From the NCBI GenBank assembly GCA_947371645.1, contig CANBQJ010000010.1:1-36558 (forward strand): 36,558 bases of DNA, in the 5' to 3' direction. Positions 1-10,150 of the stretch are shown piece by piece (within the stretch, counting starts at the first letter, position 1; every line of letters begins with the position of its first letter). Source of the stretch: Burkholderiales bacterium (lineage in GTDB: Bacteria; Pseudomonadota; Gammaproteobacteria; Burkholderiales; Burkholderiaceae). The notes beneath the pieces were generated by a model, which was not told where the DNA came from, did not search any database, and was given only the letters and a program-made list of their open reading frames with translations. The translations under genes were made by a program, and so were the position numbers.

Positions 1-317
1 CGTCGGCGGCCTTCAAGGCGGCCTTCACCCGGGCGGCGCCCGTGGTGCTGGAGCCGGTGATGGCCGTGGAAGTCACCACGCCCGCAGACCACGTGGGCGA
101 CTGCCTGGGCGACCTCAGCCGCCGCCGGGGCCTGATCCGCCAGCAAGAAGGGCGGGGCTCGGGCTTCGTGATCGAAGCGCACGTGCCGCTGCGCGAGATG
201 TTTGGCTACATCGGCAGTTTGCGCGCCCTGTCCTCAGGACGGGCCAGCTTCACGATGCAGTTCGACCACTACGCGCCAGCGCCACCGTCGACCTTGCCTG
301 ATGCCCACATCAGGTGA
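1..317 (+). CDS. fusA: Elongation factor G, C-terminal fragment (5' end outside window)
   Basis: Only the last ~105 residues are present; the reading frame is open from base 3 and ends at TGA 315-317. The residues match the end of domain IV and all of domain V of the translocation GTPase EF-G: the segment [16 protein letters not shown], then [19 protein letters not shown] and the closing [13 protein letters not shown] are family hallmarks. EF-G drives ribosomal translocation in the cytoplasm. Many Burkholderiales carry more than one EF-G paralogue and the GTPase domain is missing here, so I cannot tell the housekeeping copy from a second one. The gene converges on the helicase operon, with only 30 bases between the stop codons. 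Confidence 0.88.
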   Translation, partial: SAAFKAAFTRAAPVVLEPVMAVEVTTPADHVGDCLGDLSRRRGLIRQQEGRGSGFVIEAHVPLREMFGYIGSLRALSSGRASFTMQFDHYAPAPPSTLPDAHIR

Positions 318-333
318 AGCCAGGCGCAAGCCC

Positions 334-365
334 GCGCGGGGCGACCCTCATCGGCCGCCCCGCGC
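334..365. terminator. GC-rich hairpin between convergent genes
   Basis: Perfect 10-base inverted repeat: GCGCGGGGCG at 334-343 and CGCCCCGCGC at 356-365, loop of 12. It sits 16 bases after the EF-G stop and overlaps the last codons of the RhlE-type helicase. There is no U-tract on either side, so it may slow or help end transcription from both directions rather than act as a classical intrinsic terminator. Confidence 0.45.
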
Positions 366-1666
366 TGCGGCTTCGCGCAACTTGTCTTTCTTGCTTTTGC
401 GTTTGCCCTTGATGCCACCGTTGGGGTCAGGCTGGGCCTGGGCCTGGGCCTGAACCTGGGCCATTTGCGGCCCGCCTTCGGCCAACGGCACCGCAGGCTT
501 GGGGGCGAAGCCCTCGATCTGCTCGCGCGGCACGCGCAGGCCCTGGCGCTTCTCGATCAGCCTGAAATGCGACTCTGACTCGGGTGTGACGAAGCTCACC
601 GCCACGCCGCTGGCACCCGCACGCCCGGTGCGGCCGATGCGGTGCACGTGGTCGTCGGCAGATCGGGGCAGGTCATAGTTCACCACGGCGGGCAGTTGCA
701 CGATGTCGATGCCGCGTGCCGCCAGGTCGGTGGCCACCACCACCTGCAAGCTGCCCGCCTTGAACGCCTGCAGCACCTCACGCCGCGCGCCCTGGCTGGC
801 GTCCGCATGGAAGGCCGCCGCGGCAACGCCCGCGCGCTTGAGCTTGTCGGCCACCATGTCGCAGGCATAGCGCGTGGCCACGAAGACCAGCACCTGCTGC
901 CAGCCTTCCCTGGCGATGAGGTGGCGCAGCAAGGGCGTGCGCTGGGGCACATCGACCTCGATGGCGCGCTGCGTGATGTCGGGCGCCGTCACCGGCTCGG
1001 TGGGCAGGTCGATGCGTGCGGCGTCGTGCAACAGGCGCTGCGCCAGCGCCTCCACCGCAGGCGGGAAGGTGGCCGAGAAGAACAGGTGCTGGCGGCGCTG
1101 GGGCAGCATCGCCAGCACGCGGCCCAGTTCGTCGGCAAAGCCAGGCTCCAGCAGGCGGTCGGCCTCGTCGAGCACCAGCGTGGCCACCTCGTTGAGGCGC
1201 AGCGCATTGTGGTCAACCAGGTCCAGCAGGCGACCGGGCGTGGCCACCACGATGTCGGCACCGCCGCGCAGGCCCATCATCTGCGGGTTGATGGACACGC
1301 CGCCGTGCAGGCAGGCCCAGCGCAGCGGGGCGTCCATGTGCGGGCACATGGCCTCGATGTCTTCGAGGATCTGCAGGGCCAGTTCGCGCGTGGGCGCCAG
1401 GATCAGCACGCGGGTGGGGCGGCGCGTGTGCTGCAAGCGCTCCTGGCGCTGCGCAGAGGCCTGGTGGAAGGCGTCTTCCAGCTGCTGCAGGATGGGCAGC
1501 ACGAAGGCCAGGGTCTTGCCGGAGCCCGTCTGCGCCGTGGCCAGCACGTCGCGGCCGGCCAGGGCCTCGGGGATGGCGGCCGCCTGGATGGGCGTGGGCT
1601 CGGTGAGGCCACACTCGCTGGCGGCGCGGGCCAGTGCCGGGCACAGCCCCAGGGTTGCGAACGCGC

Positions 1667-1670
<4 letters not shown>
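348..1670 (-). CDS. rhlE: DEAD-box ATP-dependent RNA helicase, RhlE type
   Basis: A 440-residue ATP-driven RNA unwindase. Visible motifs in order: Q-motif region (PTPIQAAAIP), motif I AQTGSGKT, motif Ia PTRELALQ, TPGRLLDL, motif II DEAD, motif III SAT, motif V DLAARGIDI and motif VI HRIGRTGRAG. The C-terminus is a short basic tail (GKRKSKKDKL) after a Gln/Ala repeat, typical of RhlE-like proteins acting on rRNA or mRNA structure. The start is GTG at 1668-1670, which overlaps the dbpA stop as GTGA, so translation is probably coupled. RhlE-like helicases have several paralogues, so the symbol is by family. Confidence 0.85.
432..461 (-). repeat. Hexanucleotide tandem repeat inside rhlE
   Basis: Five consecutive 6-base units (CTGGGC, fourth unit CTGAAC) encode the (Gln-Ala)n stretch near the helicase C-terminus. 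Changes in copy number would stay in frame and alter only the length of the tail. Confidence 0.6.
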
Positions 1671-3096
<1,426 letters not shown>

Positions 3097-3100
<4 letters not shown>

Positions 3101-4089
3101 GCCGGATTATCCAGACATCGGCGGGTGTCTGCAGCATCCATCACGGGGGCCTGGCGCTTTTCCCGCATGGTGGGGGCCTGGTCCCACCAGGGCGACTCGC
3201 CGATGGCCGCGCGCAACTGCGCGATGAAGAGCTGTGCCCTGTGCGACCGGCCACGGCCCGGGGCACGCACGGCATGGATGCCCGGCAGCCCCTCGGCAGG
3301 CGGCGCACTCAGCTCCTGGGGGAACAAGGCGACCAAGGCGCCATCGCGCAGGTGCTCGCTGACCAGCCAGGTGGCGATGTGCAGGATGCCCAGACCGCCC
3401 AGGGCGGCCTGCAGCATGGCGTCCTTGTCGTCGGTGCGAAAGCGCCCGTGCACCGGCAGGGCCTGGTTGCGGTTGACGCCGGGGTAGCGCCAGATGAAGG
3501 GGGGCGCCGGCGTGGTGGCCACGCTGATGCATTCGTGCTGCACCAGCTCCAGCGGCGTGGTGGGGCGTCCAGCGCGTGCCAGGTAGGCCGGGCTGGCGCA
3601 GGTGACCAGACGGACTTGGGCCAGCAGGGTGGCCTGCAGGTCGCTGTCGGGCAACACGCCGATGCGGATGGCCACATCGACGCCCTGATCGGCCAGGTCG
3701 ATGACCTGATCGCTCAAGTGCAGGTCGATGTTCACGCCCGGGTACTGGTGCATGAACGCGGCCACCACAGGCACGACATGGCGACGCCCAAAAACGGTGG
3801 GTGCCGCCACCGTCAGCGGCCCGCGCGGCGCGTCGTCCAGCTGGTGCAGGGCGTCGCGCGCGTCTGCGATCTCGCCGAGGATGGCGCGCGCGCGCGGCAC
3901 GAACTGTTCGCCCGCATCCGTCAGCGTGATGCGGCGCGAGCTGCGGTGAAACAGCTGCGCGCCCAGCTCGGCCTCCAGCGCATCGACCTTGCGCGTCACC
4001 GACGAGACCGCCACGTCCTGCTGGCGGGCCACTTCAGAAAAATTGCCGGTGATGGCCACAGCCAGGAAAGTCTTGAGGCCATCGATCAT
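3097..4089 (-). CDS. LysR-family transcriptional regulator
   Basis: A 330-residue LysR-type regulator. The N-terminal winged helix-turn-helix runs from MIDGLKTFLAVAITGNFSEVA through QLFHRSSRRITLTDAGEQF (~residues 1-60), followed by the two-lobed effector-binding domain (PLTVAAPTVFGRRHVVPVV... to ~300). A ~25-residue tail (from REKRQAPVMDAAD) extends beyond most family members. I chose ATG 4089; the frame stays open upstream, but family similarity starts at this Met and an AGGA lies upstream. It is divergent from the metallo-hydrolase gene, the usual arrangement for a LysR target, yet also heads the dbpA-rhlE operon through a 4-base overlap. The effector is unknown. Confidence 0.88.
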
Positions 4090-4139
4090 GATCGTCCTGT
4101 CGGGCAGCTTGGGCCGCCTGGGCAAGTATTGCGAAATCA

Positions 4140-4186
4140 GCAAAGCTGCTTTGCATTTTCTTCCATTGCTCTGAATTTTGCAAAGC
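4140..4186. promoter_or_regulatory. Candidate LysR operator: three GCAAAGC half-sites
   Basis: In the 162-base divergent intergenic region, GCAAAGC (4140-4146) and its inverse GCTTTGC (4148-4154) form a perfect palindrome with a one-base centre. A further TGCAAAGC (4179-4186) is inverted relative to GCTTTGCA at 4148-4155. Repeated inverted half-sites between a LysR gene and a divergent gene fit an operator for that regulator; the assignment is inferred. Confidence 0.5.
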
Positions 4187-4251
4187 CCAACAATGCGGGC
4201 CTTGTGACATCTCAACCTGGCGCAGCAAGCCGCTGCGAGAAAGCCACCTCC

Positions 4252-5265
4252 ATGAAGACGCTCCCCCACGCCCTCGCCTCGCATCCCGCCCGCATGACCA
4301 GGGCAGCCCTGCAAGGCCTGGCCCTCTCTGTTGCCCTGACCGTGGGCAGCCTGGCTGGCCCCTGGGGCACGGCCCAGGCCGCCGCACCCCAGCAAAAGAC
4401 ACAAGCCCCAGGCTGGTACCGCCTGATGGTGGGCGCGGTGGAAGTGACCGCACTCAGCGATGGCACGGTGAACCTGCCCGTGGACCAGTTGCTGCACGCG
4501 CCCAAAGGCCGCGTGGCACAAGACCTCAAAAAGCACTACCTGAGCGCACCGCTGGAGACCTCGGTCAACGGCTACCTCATCAACACCGGCACCCGCCTCG
4601 TGCTGATCGACGCGGGCGCAGGCAGCCTGTTCGGGCCGACGCTGGGTCGCCTGTCGGCCCAGGTCATCGCAGCGGGCTACAAGCCAGAACAGGTGGACGA
4701 CATCCTGATCACCCACATGCACGCCGACCACGTGGGCGGGCTGGTGGCCGACGGCAAGCTGGTCTTCCCCAACGCCACCGTCCACGCCGACAAGGCCGAC
4801 CAGGACTTCTGGCTGGCCAAGGCCAACCTGGACGCGGCACCGGCCGACAAGAAGGGCTTCTTCCAAGGGGCCATGGCCTCGGTCAGCCCCTATGTGGACG
4901 CAGGCAAGTTCATGGCCTTCACGGCCGATGGCGAGGTGGTGCCTGGCGTGCGCGTGCAGGCCGCCCACGGCCACACCCCGGGCCATGCCGTCTACGTGGT
5001 CGAAAGCGAAGGCAAGCGCCTCGTGCTGCTGGGTGACCTGGCCCACGTGGCGTCCGTGCAGCTGGAATCGCCCGAGGTGACCATCGGCTTCGACAGCGAC
5101 GAGCCCACAGCCCGCGCCGCGCGGGCCAAGCTGTTCAAGGCGCTCGCAAGCGATGGCAGCCTGATTGCCCTGGCCCACTTCCCCTTCCCTGGCCTGGGGC
5201 GCCTGCGCGCCAGCGGCAAGGGCTACACCTGGGAAGCGCTGAACTACAGCAGCCAGGTGAAGTGA
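4252..5265 (+). CDS. Exported metallo-beta-lactamase-fold hydrolase
   Basis: A 337-residue protein with an N-terminal Sec signal: basic start, hydrophobic ALQGLALSVALTVGSLAG, probable cleavage after AQA near residue 43, so it acts in the periplasm. The MBL-fold zinc ligands are visible: HMHADH at residues 145-150, HGHTPGH at 229-235, Asp252 in GDLAH and a late His in IALAHFPFPG. This set fits the MBL-fold hydrolase superfamily (lactonases, quorum-quenching-like enzymes, others); the sequence does not fix the substrate. The start at 4252 was chosen because it gives the signal peptide; the open frame extends upstream into the antisense of the LysR gene. It is divergent from the LysR gene, whose product is its likely regulator. 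Confidence 0.85.
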   Translation: MKTLPHALASHPARMTRAALQGLALSVALTVGSLAGPWGTAQAAAPQQKTQAPGWYRLMVGAVEVTALSDGTVNLPVDQLLHAPKGRVAQDLKKHYLSAPLETSVNGYLINTGTRLVLIDAGAGSLFGPTLGRLSAQVIAAGYKPEQVDDILITHMHADHVGGLVADGKLVFPNATVHADKADQDFWLAKANLDAAPADKKGFFQGAMASVSPYVDAGKFMAFTADGEVVPGVRVQAAHGHTPGHAVYVVESEGKRLVLLGDLAHVASVQLESPEVTIGFDSDEPTARAARAKLFKALASDGSLIALAHFPFPGLGRLRASGKGYTWEALNYSSQVK

Positions 5266-5274
5266 AGGCCGCTC

Positions 5275-5312
5275 ATCCCTAGTCTGCAAGGCCAGCCGGC
5301 CGAGCTAGGGAT
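5275..5312. repeat. Inverted repeat with CTAG half-sites
   Basis: ATCCCTAG (5275-5282) and CTAGGGAT (5305-5312) are perfect 8-base inverted arms separated by 22 bases, starting 10 bases after the hydrolase stop. It could be a weak hairpin terminator or an operator for the next gene. The same half-site recurs in the palindrome upstream of oleate hydratase. Confidence 0.4.
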
Positions 5313-5323
5313 ACCCGCGGCGC

Positions 5324-5354
5324 GCACCGGATCGCACCATGCGATTCGCGGTGC
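5324..5354. repeat. Second hairpin upstream of the 619-residue gene
   Basis: Nested inverted arms: GCACCG (5324-5329) with CGGTGC (5349-5354), and TCGCA (5332-5336) with TGCGA (5340-5344). It lies in the 175-base gap before the gene starting at 5441. It may be a leader structure or part of a terminator for the hydrolase gene; no U-tract follows. Confidence 0.35.
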
Positions 5355-5440
5355 CGCGCGGGGTTGCTTCGGTCCATCAGACCTGGGCCGACCCTCTCGT
5401 TGTGTGCAGCATCCACTTCACAAACCTGAGGTCCCATCCC

Positions 5441-7300
5441 ATGAGTCAAGCCAAGTCAGGCGCGCAAGCCGCAGGCCAGCGCAGCCTCAATCCCAACTTC
5501 CTCCGCCATGCCGGACGCAACCTGCTGAAAGCCGGCCAGCCCCTGGGCAACATCCCCAGGCCCTTGCCGGAGCCCATTCCCTTCCCGCACCCCATCCTGC
5601 GCCGCTGCCAGCCCAAGGTGCTGATCGTGTGCGACACGGGCCTGGACTACGCGGCCAGCAATGGCTTCAGCCTGTGGCGCTTCGTTCATGGCATCACCGA
5701 AGCGGCTGGCGTCACCTTGCGCCCGGCCGTGACGCTGGCCCACCGCGACAACAACAATGGTGTGGCCAACGTCACCATCGGCCTCACCAGCTATGCGGTG
5801 CAGCAGAACTTCAACTTCGCCACGGCCACGCCGGCCGTCGACCTGAGCCACTACGACCAGATCTGGCTGTTTGGCGACGGCGGCCCTGCGCCCACGCCGG
5901 CCGAGGTGGGCGTGATCGCCAGCTTCATGAATGCAGGCGGCGGCGTCTTCGCCACGGGTGACCACGGCACGCTGGGCTTTTCCTTGTGCGGCAAGCTGCC
6001 GCGCATCCGCGCCATGCGCGAGTGGTCTGCCATCCCGATGGGGCTGGAGCTGGACGCTGGCCAGGCTTCGCAGCGCATCGACACCATCACCAACCCCGGG
6101 ATCAATGGGGTGTATGACTTCGATGACCAGTCGGACACCATCCCGCAGCGCATCTACCCGAAGTACACCGTGGTCGATACCGACGGCCTGGCCGGGACCA
6201 ACTGGCAAGCCAGCATCCACCCCCTGCTGGCGCTGCCGGGTGATGCGCTGGTGAAAAACAGCACCGACCCGGCCGGCGTCAACAACGCCTTCTCGCTGGA
6301 CATCGATGTGCTGCCCGACCACGCCCATGAAAGCATCTGCCACGAGCTGCAAGGCGCAACCGTGCCGACAGGCAACTACACGCTCAACGGGCTCAACTTC
6401 ATGGAGTTCCAGGCCAACGCGGCCCAGCCGGCGCAACGCGTGGGCAGCACCGCAGTGGCCTATGGTGTGGCCGGCGGCCGGGCCATCCAGCGCGGCGCAT
6501 GGAAGCCGCCTGTGCAGCCACGCATGTTCACCATCATCTCGGCCTACGACGGGCGCCTGGCTCAGCCCTATGCAGGCCAGACGCAGGCGCCGGGCCGCAT
6601 CGTCTGCGACTCGACCTGGCACCACTTCCTCAACATCAACCTCGACGGCACCTCGACCAACCGCACGGGCCTGGGCAGCTGGAGTGGCGGCATGCCTGGC
6701 TCGGGCGTCTTCACGCCATCGGCCGATCTCAACAAGGTCTACGCTTACTACCGCAATGCGGTGGACTGGCTGCAGCCACCCAACCGCGTGTGGTGCCGCA
6801 TCTTCGTGGGCGTGATGGGCCTGGCCACCCACCCTGCCCTGGCCGAAGAGCTGCGTGAAGCACCACACCTGACGAGCTGGAGCCAGTTCGTGTCGCTGGG
6901 GCGCCAGGCTTCAGGCGTGCTGGTGCAAAGCGGTGGCACGCAGGTGCTGGGTGATGTCGTGCAAGGTGGTCTGCTGCAACACGAGCAGTCTCGGTCTGCC
7001 GGCCTGGCACTGGCCAATGGCGACTGGCACAAGAGCGGGCTCAATGTGGACGAGTTGTCGGCAGGCATCCTGGGCGGCTGGCTGGTCAAGCTGGTCGAGC
7101 ACTTCCCTGACCTCAGCGCCAAGGGTGCCGACGACGACCAGCGGCTGGAAGCGCAGCACCACGAGCTGGAAGACCTGCTCAAGGCACAGCTGCCATCGCT
7201 GCTGGCCCTGGGCCTGGAAGACCAGGCGCGGCGTGCCGAAGGTGCGCTGGGTGCCGCCCGCCAGCATGCGCAGGCCTTGCGCAGCGCCGCCACGCGCTGA
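5441..7300 (+). CDS. Protein of unknown function, 619 residues, possible amidotransferase-like fold at N-terminus
   Basis: I do not recognise the family as a whole. No signal peptide or membrane span is evident. Residues ~58-180 alternate strand and helix like a flavodoxin/class I glutamine-amidotransferase (ThuA-like) fold: KVLIVCDTGLDY at ~59-70, YDQIWLFGDGG at 138-148 and GGGVFATGDHGTLG at ~167-180, the last with a glycine-rich turn where such folds place their active site, but without a clear Cys nucleophile. The middle (~200-480) is rich in Asn and aromatic residues, and the C-terminal ~100 residues look helical and charged. I chose ATG 5441 because GAGG lies 9 bases upstream; the frame is also open from 5339 without a convincing ribosome site. 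Confidence 0.7.
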   Translation: MSQAKSGAQAAGQRSLNPNFLRHAGRNLLKAGQPLGNIPRPLPEPIPFPHPILRRCQPKVLIVCDTGLDYAASNGFSLWRFVHGITEAAGVTLRPAVTLAHRDNNNGVANVTIGLTSYAVQQNFNFATATPAVDLSHYDQIWLFGDGGPAPTPAEVGVIASFMNAGGGVFATGDHGTLGFSLCGKLPRIRAMREWSAIPMGLELDAGQASQRIDTITNPGINGVYDFDDQSDTIPQRIYPKYTVVDTDGLAGTNWQASIHPLLALPGDALVKNSTDPAGVNNAFSLDIDVLPDHAHESICHELQGATVPTGNYTLNGLNFMEFQANAAQPAQRVGSTAVAYGVAGGRAIQRGAWKPPVQPRMFTIISAYDGRLAQPYAGQTQAPGRIVCDSTWHHFLNINLDGTSTNRTGLGSWSGGMPGSGVFTPSADLNKVYAYYRNAVDWLQPPNRVWCRIFVGVMGLATHPALAEELREAPHLTSWSQFVSLGRQASGVLVQSGGTQVLGDVVQGGLLQHEQSRSAGLALANGDWHKSGLNVDELSAGILGGWLVKLVEHFPDLSAKGADDDQRLEAQHHELEDLLKAQLPSLLALGLEDQARRAEGALGAARQHAQALRSAATR

Positions 7301-7315
7301 GCCTGCGGGCGGTCC

Positions 7316-8098
7316 TCACTGCATGTGCCAGCCGTGGCTCACGGTGATGGACTGCCCCGTCAAGGCATTGGTAGGGAATCCAGCCAGGAAGACGGCCGTT
7401 TGCGCCACGTCCTGGGTGGTGGTGAATTCACCGTCCACGGTTTCCTTGAGCATCACGTTCTTGATCACGTCTGCCTCGCTGATGCCCAGGGCCTTGGCCT
7501 GCTCCGGGATCTGCTTGTCCACCAGCGGCGTGCGCACAAAGCCCGGGCAGATGACGTTGGCGCGGATGCCGTCTTTGGCGCCCTCTTTGGCCACGACCTT
7601 GGCCAGGCCGATCAGGCCGTGCTTGGCGGCCACGTAAGGCGCCTTCAAGGGTGAGGCTTCGTGCGAATGCACCGAGCCCATGTACAGCACCGTGCCACCC
7701 TTGCCGCCGGCGATCATGGCCCGCATGCAGGCACGCGTGGTCAGGAAGGCCCCGTCGAGGTGGATGGCCAGCAGCTTGCGCCAGTCGTCGAACTTGAAGT
7801 CCACGATGGCGCTGATGATCTGGATGCCGGCGTTGCTGATGAGGATGTCCACGCCGCCGTACTGCGCCACCACGGCGGCCACGCCGGCGTCCACCTGTGC
7901 CTCGTCCGTGACGTTCATGGCGACTGCCATGGCCACACCACCTTGCTTCACGATCTCGCCGGCGGTCACCTGGGCAGCCTCCAGCGACAGGTCGGCGATG
8001 CAGACCTTGGCGCCCTGCGCGGCGTACTCCAGCGCAATCTCCTTGCCGATGCCGCTGGCCGAGCCCGTGATGATGGCGACTTTGTCCTTGAGTTGCAT
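7316..8098 (-). CDS. bdhA: 3-hydroxybutyrate dehydrogenase (short-chain dehydrogenase)
   Basis: A 260-residue NAD-dependent short-chain dehydrogenase expected to interconvert 3-hydroxybutyrate and acetoacetate in the cytoplasm. It shows the cofactor loop [10 protein letters not shown] at residues 11-20, NAG at 89-91 and the catalytic set Ser142, Tyr155 and Lys159 (YVAAKHG). The C-terminal [11 protein letters not shown] is typical of D-3-hydroxybutyrate dehydrogenases. The start at 8098 has AGGAG nearby upstream. It is the last gene of a minus-strand operon after acetoacetate decarboxylase (47-base gap), whose substrate is this enzyme's product, which strengthens the call. It converges on the 619-residue gene with a 15-base gap. 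Confidence 0.9.
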   Translation of the reverse strand: MQLKDKVAIITGSASGIGKEIALEYAAQGAKVCIADLSLEAAQVTAGEIVKQGGVAMAVAMNVTDEAQVDAGVAAVVAQYGGVDILISNAGIQIISAIVDFKFDDWRKLLAIHLDGAFLTTRACMRAMIAGGKGGTVLYMGSVHSHEASPLKAPYVAAKHGLIGLAKVVAKEGAKDGIRANVICPGFVRTPLVDKQIPEQAKALGISEADVIKNVMLKETVDGEFTTTQDVAQTAVFLAGFPTNALTGQSITVSHGWHMQ

Positions 8099-8145
8099 GA
8101 GGATCTCCTGGTTGAAACCGGTGAATGAAAGCCTGAGGGCCTGAC

Positions 8146-8886
8146 TCAAGTGGCCAGGTAGTCGTGCGCCACCGTGCCCAGGGGCAAGGTCAGGTCCGCG
8201 ATGATGTGCACCGCCGACAAGACCTCCAGCACGGGCAGGTCGGCCACCGGTGCCAGCGCGTGGCTGCGCAGGTCCAGCGCCCCGGGGCCTGACCAGGCGC
8301 CCTGGATGCGGATGTCGGTGAGGGCGTAGCGCACCAGCTCGCACACGCGCGGGCTGCCGTCCACATGCGGCACGATCTTGAGCAGGTAATTGGGCGCCGC
8401 CATCGAGGCCTGCACCTTGTCCAGGTCCAGCGCCTGGTGCTTGAAGCCCATCGTGCCCGTGGCCACCCGGAAGTCGCTGTAGTCCAGCGTGCCCATCAGC
8501 GTGTCGGTGTGCACCCGCAGCTCGGGCTGGCCCAGCTTCTTGGGGAAGCCCCAGAGCTCGCGCCCCGCTGCAATGGGCGGGTGGTCATTGAGGAACATCG
8601 ACAGCACGAAACCGCCCGTCTCCTTGCCCAGCCTCACGGGGATGACCTGACCGGACTCGCAGTAGTGCCCGAAGCCCGTGGAGTCGGGCATGTTGATGAA
8701 CTCGAACTTGACGACCGGCTCGGCCAGCTCCAGGGGTGCCGGGATCAGCTTGCGCAGGGCATCCGGGTCCGTGCGGTAGGTGATGATCAGGTACTCGCGG
8801 TCGACAAAGCGGTAAGGCCCAGGCGGGAAAGCCGGGCTGTGAAGGGGCATGGCGAATGCCCGGGCGCGCACCTCATCTTCGGTCAT
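8146..8886 (-). CDS. adc: Acetoacetate decarboxylase
   Basis: A 246-residue enzyme expected to convert acetoacetate to acetone and CO2. The conserved ELWGFPKK motif places the Schiff-base lysine at Lys116 with its neighbour Lys117, the pair corresponding to Lys115/116 of the clostridial enzyme. Length matches the family (~245). It lies 9 bases downstream of the patatin gene and 47 bases upstream of bdhA, so the three are probably one transcript. In the same setting it could also act as an acetoacetate decarboxylase-fold enzyme on a related keto acid, but the intact motif favours true activity. Confidence 0.9.
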   Translation of the reverse strand: MTEDEVRARAFAMPLHSPAFPPGPYRFVDREYLIITYRTDPDALRKLIPAPLELAEPVVKFEFINMPDSTGFGHYCESGQVIPVRLGKETGGFVLSMFLNDHPPIAAGRELWGFPKKLGQPELRVHTDTLMGTLDYSDFRVATGTMGFKHQALDLDKVQASMAAPNYLLKIVPHVDGSPRVCELVRYALTDIRIQGAWSGPGALDLRSHALAPVADLPVLEVLSAVHIIADLTLPLGTVAHDYLAT

Positions 8887-8895
8887 GGCTGTCCT

Positions 8896-10029
8896 TCAGT
8901 CTTCTTGCGGCAGTTCGTGGATCACCATGCCCACGTGGGCGGGCGGTGGCTGCAACCAGCCTTGGCGGCCCAGGGCCCGGCGGGCATCGTGGGCACCGGC
9001 CTGCCAGCGCTGAGCCAGGCTGGAGCGCGCGAAGTCGACGTCCTTGTTGTGGTCGTCGGTGGGCAGCGCCTTCATGATGAGGCGAACGATGTTGATCGTG
9101 CTGCGGCAGCCCAGGGCGGCGAGGCGCTTGAGCTCAGGGTCCTGGCTGTCCTGGGCGCTCAGGCGAGAAGACAGGATCTGGATGGCGCGCCGCATGTTCT
9201 GCATGTCACGGTGGTCTTCCAGGTGCTCACGCGTGCGGCTGGCGTACTGGATGTCCTTCTGGCGTGCCATGGCAGCGCTGATGGACCGGGGCTCGTCTTC
9301 GGTCGGATCCCAGAGGTCCACCATGAAGCACAGGGTGTTGCGGCGCTCTGCATCGTCCAGCACGATGTCGGCCGGGGTGTTGGAGTAGATGCCGCCATCC
9401 CAATAGGCCTTGCCGTCGATCACCACAGGCGGGAAGCCCGGTGGCAAGGCGCCACTGGCCATGATGTGCTGGGCCGTCAGGCGCTGCCGGGCGCTGTCGA
9501 ACACCACCAGCTCACCCGTACCGACTTCGACCGCACACACGGTGCACCGCACGTGGCCCGCGTTCAAGAGGTCAAAGTCGACCAGGCGCTCCAGCGTCTC
9601 TCGCAGGGGGGAGGTGTCGTAGAAGCTGGCCTCGGGCGTGGGCACCTGCTGCTCGATGTTCAGGGACACGCCAGGGCGGGGCACGAAGAAGCCGGGTACG
9701 CCCCGCGTGATGGTGTCGAAGTAGCCGCCTGCCTTGAGCCACGGGCGCAACCAGGCCTGGAAGGGGGCCCAGCTGGCGTCCAGCTTCACGTCGGCGCGGC
9801 CGACCAGGTCCCAGAATTCCCGCAGGCGCGCCAGGCGCCGCTCGGGCGGGTTGCCGGCGATCAGGGCGCTGTTGATGGCACCGATGGATGTGCCCACCAC
9901 CCAGTCAGGCTGGCACCCGTGTGCCGACAGGACTTCGTACACACCGCCCTGGTAGGCCCCCAGGGCCCCGCCCCCTTGCAGGACCAGAACGGTTTGTGGT
10001 GGCGCATCGGCGACTGGCTTTTTGGGCAT
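8896..10029 (-). CDS. Patatin-like phospholipase with DUF3734-type C-terminus
   Basis: A 377-residue serine acyl hydrolase. The oxyanion loop GGGALGAYQGG lies at residues 19-29, the nucleophile elbow GTSIG at 46-50 (Ser48) and the catalytic Asp in DGG at 211-213, so the Ser-Asp dyad is complete. The C-terminal ~130 residues (from RSISAAMARQKDIQYASRT) resemble the DUF3734 extension. No signal peptide is seen, so it is probably cytoplasmic or peripheral on the inner membrane. It heads the operon with adc and bdhA; a role in releasing hydroxybutyrate or acyl chains (PHB granule or lipid turnover) is inferred from that company. Confidence 0.88.
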   Translation of the reverse strand: MPKKPVADAPPQTVLVLQGGGALGAYQGGVYEVLSAHGCQPDWVVGTSIGAINSALIAGNPPERRLARLREFWDLVGRADVKLDASWAPFQAWLRPWLKAGGYFDTITRGVPGFFVPRPGVSLNIEQQVPTPEASFYDTSPLRETLERLVDFDLLNAGHVRCTVCAVEVGTGELVVFDSARQRLTAQHIMASGALPPGFPPVVIDGKAYWDGGIYSNTPADIVLDDAERRNTLCFMVDLWDPTEDEPRSISAAMARQKDIQYASRTREHLEDHRDMQNMRRAIQILSSRLSAQDSQDPELKRLAALGCRSTINIVRLIMKALPTDDHNKDVDFARSSLAQRWQAGAHDARRALGRQGWLQPPPAHVGMVIHELPQED

Positions 10030-10150
10030 GGGATGTGGCGGGGCTGGGGCTGGCCAGTGCAGCGGGTTTTGCCAGGGTAACGCAAGCCCATGTCAAGGCT
10101 TGTAAAGCCCCACAGGGTGCGGGCCGTTGCCGCCATGCCATCTCTGAGCC

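Noticed and set aside
4090..5289. Upstream extension of the LysR frame by 400 codons
   Set aside because: It is antisense to the metallo-hydrolase gene; LysR similarity begins exactly at the Met at 4089.
5456..6868. 470-codon frame opposite the 619-residue gene
   Set aside because: No ribosome site, shadow-like composition, and the plus-strand frame has natural codon use and a ribosome site.
8365..10080. 571-codon plus-strand frame over adc and patatin
   Set aside because: Both minus-strand genes have intact catalytic motifs; the plus frame has none.
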